DNA of 5,086 nucleotides from Phascolarctobacterium sp. (GTDB taxonomy: Bacteria; Bacillota; Negativicutes; Acidaminococcales; Acidaminococcaceae). The first letter of the stretch is position 1. The number at the start of each line of letters is the position of its first letter. The position numbers and the translations under genes are program-made. Below the pieces are notes generated by a model. It ran no database searches. It was not told the DNA's origin and saw nothing but the letters and a program-made list of their open reading frames with translations. The stretch spans positions 1-5,086 of the forward strand of contig JAEDNJ010000121.1 of NCBI GenBank assembly GCA_016302525.1, read 5' to 3'. Positions 3,966 to 5,086 of this stretch are shown one piece after another.

Positions 3966-5086
3966 ATGGCTATTAAAAAACCGATTACTAATATTAAAAC
4001 TTCAGAGATTACAGATGTTAACGCTTACACGCCCATGGTGCAGCAGTACCTAGCAGTAAAAAAGCAGCATCAAAATGAGCTCCTGTTTTTCCGTTTGGGT
4101 GACTTTTACGAAATGTTCTTTGAAGATGCTATTAAGGCCTCTAGGGAGCTGAATTTAACCCTTACGAAAAGGGCAGGGGGTACAGACAGTATGCCTATGT
4201 GCGGCGTTCCCTATCATTCTGTGGATGGCTATATTGCTAAGCTAGTAAAGAAGGGCTATCGCATTGCTATTTGTGAGCAGGTGGAGGACCCGAAGCTGGC
4301 TAAGGGCATTGTCGAGCGTAAGGTAATAAAAATCATCACCCCTGGTACAGCTCTTAACGACCAGCTGCTAGAGGAAAAGCACAATCGCTTTTTAGCAGTT
4401 ATCTGTGAATGGGGCGAGACCATGTACTTAGCCACAGCGGATGTTTCCACAGGTGAATGTACCTGGTTCTCTGCAGCTGGGGCAGAGCGGCAAAGCGATA
4501 TCCAAGAGCAGCTTTATCGTCTGCAGCCGGCAGAGCTGGTGGTGGCTAGCCCTGTGACGAATTGGGAGGAAATGGGCACTTGGCTCAAAAGCAAGCTGCC
4601 TGATTGCTGCTGGAGCAGTTATGTAGAAGTAAATGACGAGGAGCATTATTTTGCACAGCACTTTAGCGGTGTAGAGGTAGCAGTAGAGGTTGAGCAGACT
4701 GTCGAATATTTGCTATGCTATCTTCACGCTACTGTGATGGCTGATTTAAGTCATATCAATCAGCTCAAGGAAATCAAAAAGAGCAATTTTATGAGCCTAG
4801 ATGTTACTGCTATTCGTAACCTAGAGCTTGTACGCAATATGCGTGACGGCGGCAAGCGTGGGACCCTGCTAGCTGTTTTAGACTTCACGAAAACCTCCAT
4901 GGGTGCCCGCAAGCTGCGCAGTTGGATTGAATGTCCTTTGCTTGACTTAGGACATATCCATGCTCGTCAGGAGGCTATTGCCGAGCTTTTGCAAAAGCCC
5001 TTGCTCAGAGAGGCTTTGGAAGAGCAGCTTAAGTCTATTTATGATTTAGAGCGCATTGTTTCGCGCTTAGAGGTAGGCTCTGCCAA
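3966..5086 (+). CDS. mutS: DNA mismatch repair protein MutS (N-terminal part, cut by window end)
   Basis: MutS binds mismatches and small loops in DNA and, with ATP and MutL, starts their repair. The frame is open to the window end, so 373 of roughly 860-870 residues are visible. Domain I has the block LLFFRLGDFYEMFFEDA (39-55) with F47 and E49 as the Phe-x-Glu mismatch-reading pair, and CGVPYHSVDGYIAKLV (79-94) followed by CEQVEDP (103-109). RKVIKIITPGT (118-128) ends this domain. The connector domain spans about 140-265. The core domain begins near 275 with LDVTAIRNLEL (278-288), RGTLLAVLDFT (298-308) and MGARKLRSW (312-320). The ATPase and C-terminal part lie beyond the window. The chain has about 11 more N-terminal residues than E. 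coli MutS. ATG at 3966 has AGGA (3954-3957) eight bases upstream. mutL would be the expected next gene. Confidence 0.97.
   Translation, partial: MAIKKPITNIKTSEITDVNAYTPMVQQYLAVKKQHQNELLFFRLGDFYEMFFEDAIKASRELNLTLTKRAGGTDSMPMCGVPYHSVDGYIAKLVKKGYRIAICEQVEDPKLAKGIVERKVIKIITPGTALNDQLLEEKHNRFLAVICEWGETMYLATADVSTGECTWFSAAGAERQSDIQEQLYRLQPAELVVASPVTNWEEMGTWLKSKLPDCCWSSYVEVNDEEHYFAQHFSGVEVAVEVEQTVEYLLCYLHATVMADLSHINQLKEIKKSNFMSLDVTAIRNLELVRNMRDGGKRGTLLAVLDFTKTSMGARKLRSWIECPLLDLGHIHARQEAIAELLQKPLLREALEEQLKSIYDLERIVSRLEVGSA

Noticed and set aside
1..5086. CRISPR array, rRNA, insertion sequence with terminal inverted repeats
   Set aside because: No regularly spaced repeats, no rRNA motifs and no transposase-like protein were found on either strand; the direct repeats around rhuM are terminator cores and are not accompanied by inverted repeats or a transposase.

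Overview
The window looks like a piece of a Firmicutes chromosome, probably from the class Negativicutes. This is inferred from the miaB-mutS gene order, the clear Shine-Dalgarno sites, the mixed base composition and the overall look of the MiaB and MutS proteins. No 16S or other decisive marker is present, so the placement is tentative. Four protein genes can be supported, plus one doubtful small ORF.

Left edge (1-254): positions 161-204 are the 3' part of a tRNA-Trp gene, from the anticodon loop (anticodon CCA) through the T arm and acceptor strand to the encoded CCA. The matching 5' half is missing. A strong terminator follows at 213-254. This is the usual footprint of a tyrosine-recombinase element inserted in a tRNA gene. 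The element would lie to the left, with about 160 bases of its end visible, including paired TGTCCTCAA repeats one helical turn apart and a terminator-like hairpin. The host chromosome would begin at the tRNA fragment.

Middle left (255-1300): about 500 bases without a convincing gene hold one possible 53-codon ORF, several hairpins, and a promoter with an operator-like dyad. They lead into a gene for a stand-alone receiver domain (758-1153). This protein resembles the receiver half of NarL/FixJ-type response regulators, but it lacks the DNA-binding half and at least the conserved lysine of the phosphorylation site.

Centre (1287-2350): a RhuM-family gene runs leftward, alone and against its neighbours. 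It is bracketed by two near-identical 14-base copies of a terminator stem-loop, both pointing rightward. The layout suggests that the gene was added as a cassette at a terminator.

Right (2400-5086): a promoter region leads into miaB (tRNA methylthiotransferase, complete). After a 63-base gap comes mutS (mismatch repair, cut by the window end after 373 residues). These two conserved housekeeping genes are probably one operon.

The accessory parts (element end, degenerate receiver, RhuM cassette) thus sit beside a stable housekeeping operon. No complete new multi-gene system is visible. The features most worth a second look are the tRNA attachment scar, the RhuM cassette with its terminator repeats, and the receiver domain with a broken active site.
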